A stretch of DNA of 16,074 nucleotides from Bacteroidales bacterium UBA4073 (GTDB lineage: Bacteria; Bacteroidota; Bacteroidia; Bacteroidales; Tenuifilaceae): contig DFYV01000195.1 in NCBI GenBank assembly GCA_002383425.1, positions 1-16,074 on the forward strand. Reading direction: 5' to 3'. A model generated the notes under the pieces. It had not been told where the DNA came from. It saw only the letters and a program-made list of their open reading frames with translations, and searched no databases. This document shows positions 15,716 to 16,074 of the stretch, piece by piece (the stretch's first letter is position 1; each line of letters starts with the position of its first letter). Both the position numbers and the translations under genes were made by a program.

Positions 15716-15768
15716 ACAACTGGCTAACAGCACGACTGTCCGTAAACAAATACTTTACTAATCTATTT

Positions 15769-15785
15769 CTACTTTGACAGATTAG
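15769..15785. repeat. Terminal repeat of the IS701-like element
   Basis: CTACTTTGACAGATTAG lies at the 3' end of the transposase gene and overlaps its stop codon. It matches 16 of 17 bases of the left end of the MITE-like element (5053-5069) and, inverted, the right end of that element. The match identifies it as the IS terminus. Confidence 0.65.
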
Positions 15786-16074
15786 TATTTTTGCCTAAGA
15801 TAGGCTCTATTTATGTCTTTTTGACGTCTGATATGCCTGTGGATGATCTTATGGTACATTTGCTCGTCAGTCATTTGCCTGTACAATTGAAATATCACAA
15901 GTTCTTTGATATCTTTAGCACTCAACAGCGGAATCTCCTCCCTGTTCAGGAGTTTTTCTTTCAGGATGAAGGATGAAACCAGAAAGTTCAAAGCCACCTG
16001 GTGCTGCCAGGCGTTCCACTTCCGGGTTTGAAACTGGTCCAGCCCCAGGATCTGCTTCGATTCCTTGATGCTGT
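15782..16074 (-). CDS. Transposase, IS701-like (DDE) family, C-terminal part, cut by the window edge
   Basis: The minus strand is open from the window edge to a TAA at 15784-15782, giving about 96 residues. It starts SIKESKQILGLDQFQTRKWN, continues AWQHQVALNFLVSSFILKEK and ends INRAYLRQKY. The pattern E/S-K-x-x-x-G-L-D-x-(Y/F)-x-x-R-x-W-x-(A/G)-W-x-H(H/Q)-x-(A/T)-L near the C-terminus is that of DDE transposases of the IS701/DDE_5 type. I am confident it is a transposase and less sure of the family. The visible part has no stops or frameshifts, unlike the other IS relics here, so the element may be intact beyond the edge. The stop codon lies inside the terminal repeat. Confidence 0.75.
   Translation of the reverse strand, partial: SIKESKQILGLDQFQTRKWNAWQHQVALNFLVSSFILKEKLLNREEIPLLSAKDIKELVIFQLYRQMTDEQMYHKIIHRHIRRQKDINRAYLRQKY

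Overview
The window looks like chromosomal DNA from an AT-rich member of the Bacteroidetes, most likely Bacteroidales. The evidence is a SusC/SusD pair, SusD- and SGBP-type lipoproteins, a C10 peptidase with a type IX secretion (T9SS) sorting tail, and upstream sequences that fit the Bacteroidetes promoter pattern TTTG-N19/20-TAnnTTTG. All six intact genes lie on the minus strand, so transcription runs from right to left.

Layout from right to left: (i) 15769-16074, the 3' end of an IS701-like transposase gene running off the window edge, with its terminal repeat. (ii) 15105-15768, an intergenic stretch with hairpins, a terminator and short tandem repeats. (iii) 15104-10689, two adjacent exported peptidase genes: a C69 dipeptidase and a large C10 (streptopain-type) peptidase with beta-propeller, PKD and T9SS domains. 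(iv) 10669-10495, a plus-strand 3' fragment of a nicotinamidase gene (pncA) that still has its terminator. (v) 10507-9630 and 8000-about 7100, two decayed copies of one IS5-family element in the same orientation, with a GH30 glycosidase lipoprotein gene exactly between them. (vi) 7054-5279, a PKD-containing surface lipoprotein that resembles a glycan-binding protein. (vii) 5207-5053, a roughly 155 bp MITE-like element whose ends match the IS701-like element at the right edge. (viii) 4779-394, susC then susD. (ix) 386-1, a deleted, frameshifted IS30 transposase remnant starting 8 nt after the susD stop codon.

Together GH30, the PKD lipoprotein, SusC and SusD look like a small polysaccharide utilization locus. 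The likely substrate is a beta-1,6-linked or beta-1,6-branched glucan such as laminarin, but this is an inference from family knowledge. No glucan-backbone enzyme and no regulator gene is present. The locus is framed and interrupted by IS debris.

The most interesting point is that the same IS5 3' end lies upstream of both the GH30 and the PKD gene. In both copies it contains a Bacteroidetes-type promoter at the homologous position, so decayed IS ends may now drive two glycan genes. One copy also carries an unexplained insert of about 225 bp with a perfect CGAAAACGTTTTCG palindrome just downstream of a possible -7 box. No tRNA, rRNA or CRISPR array was seen.
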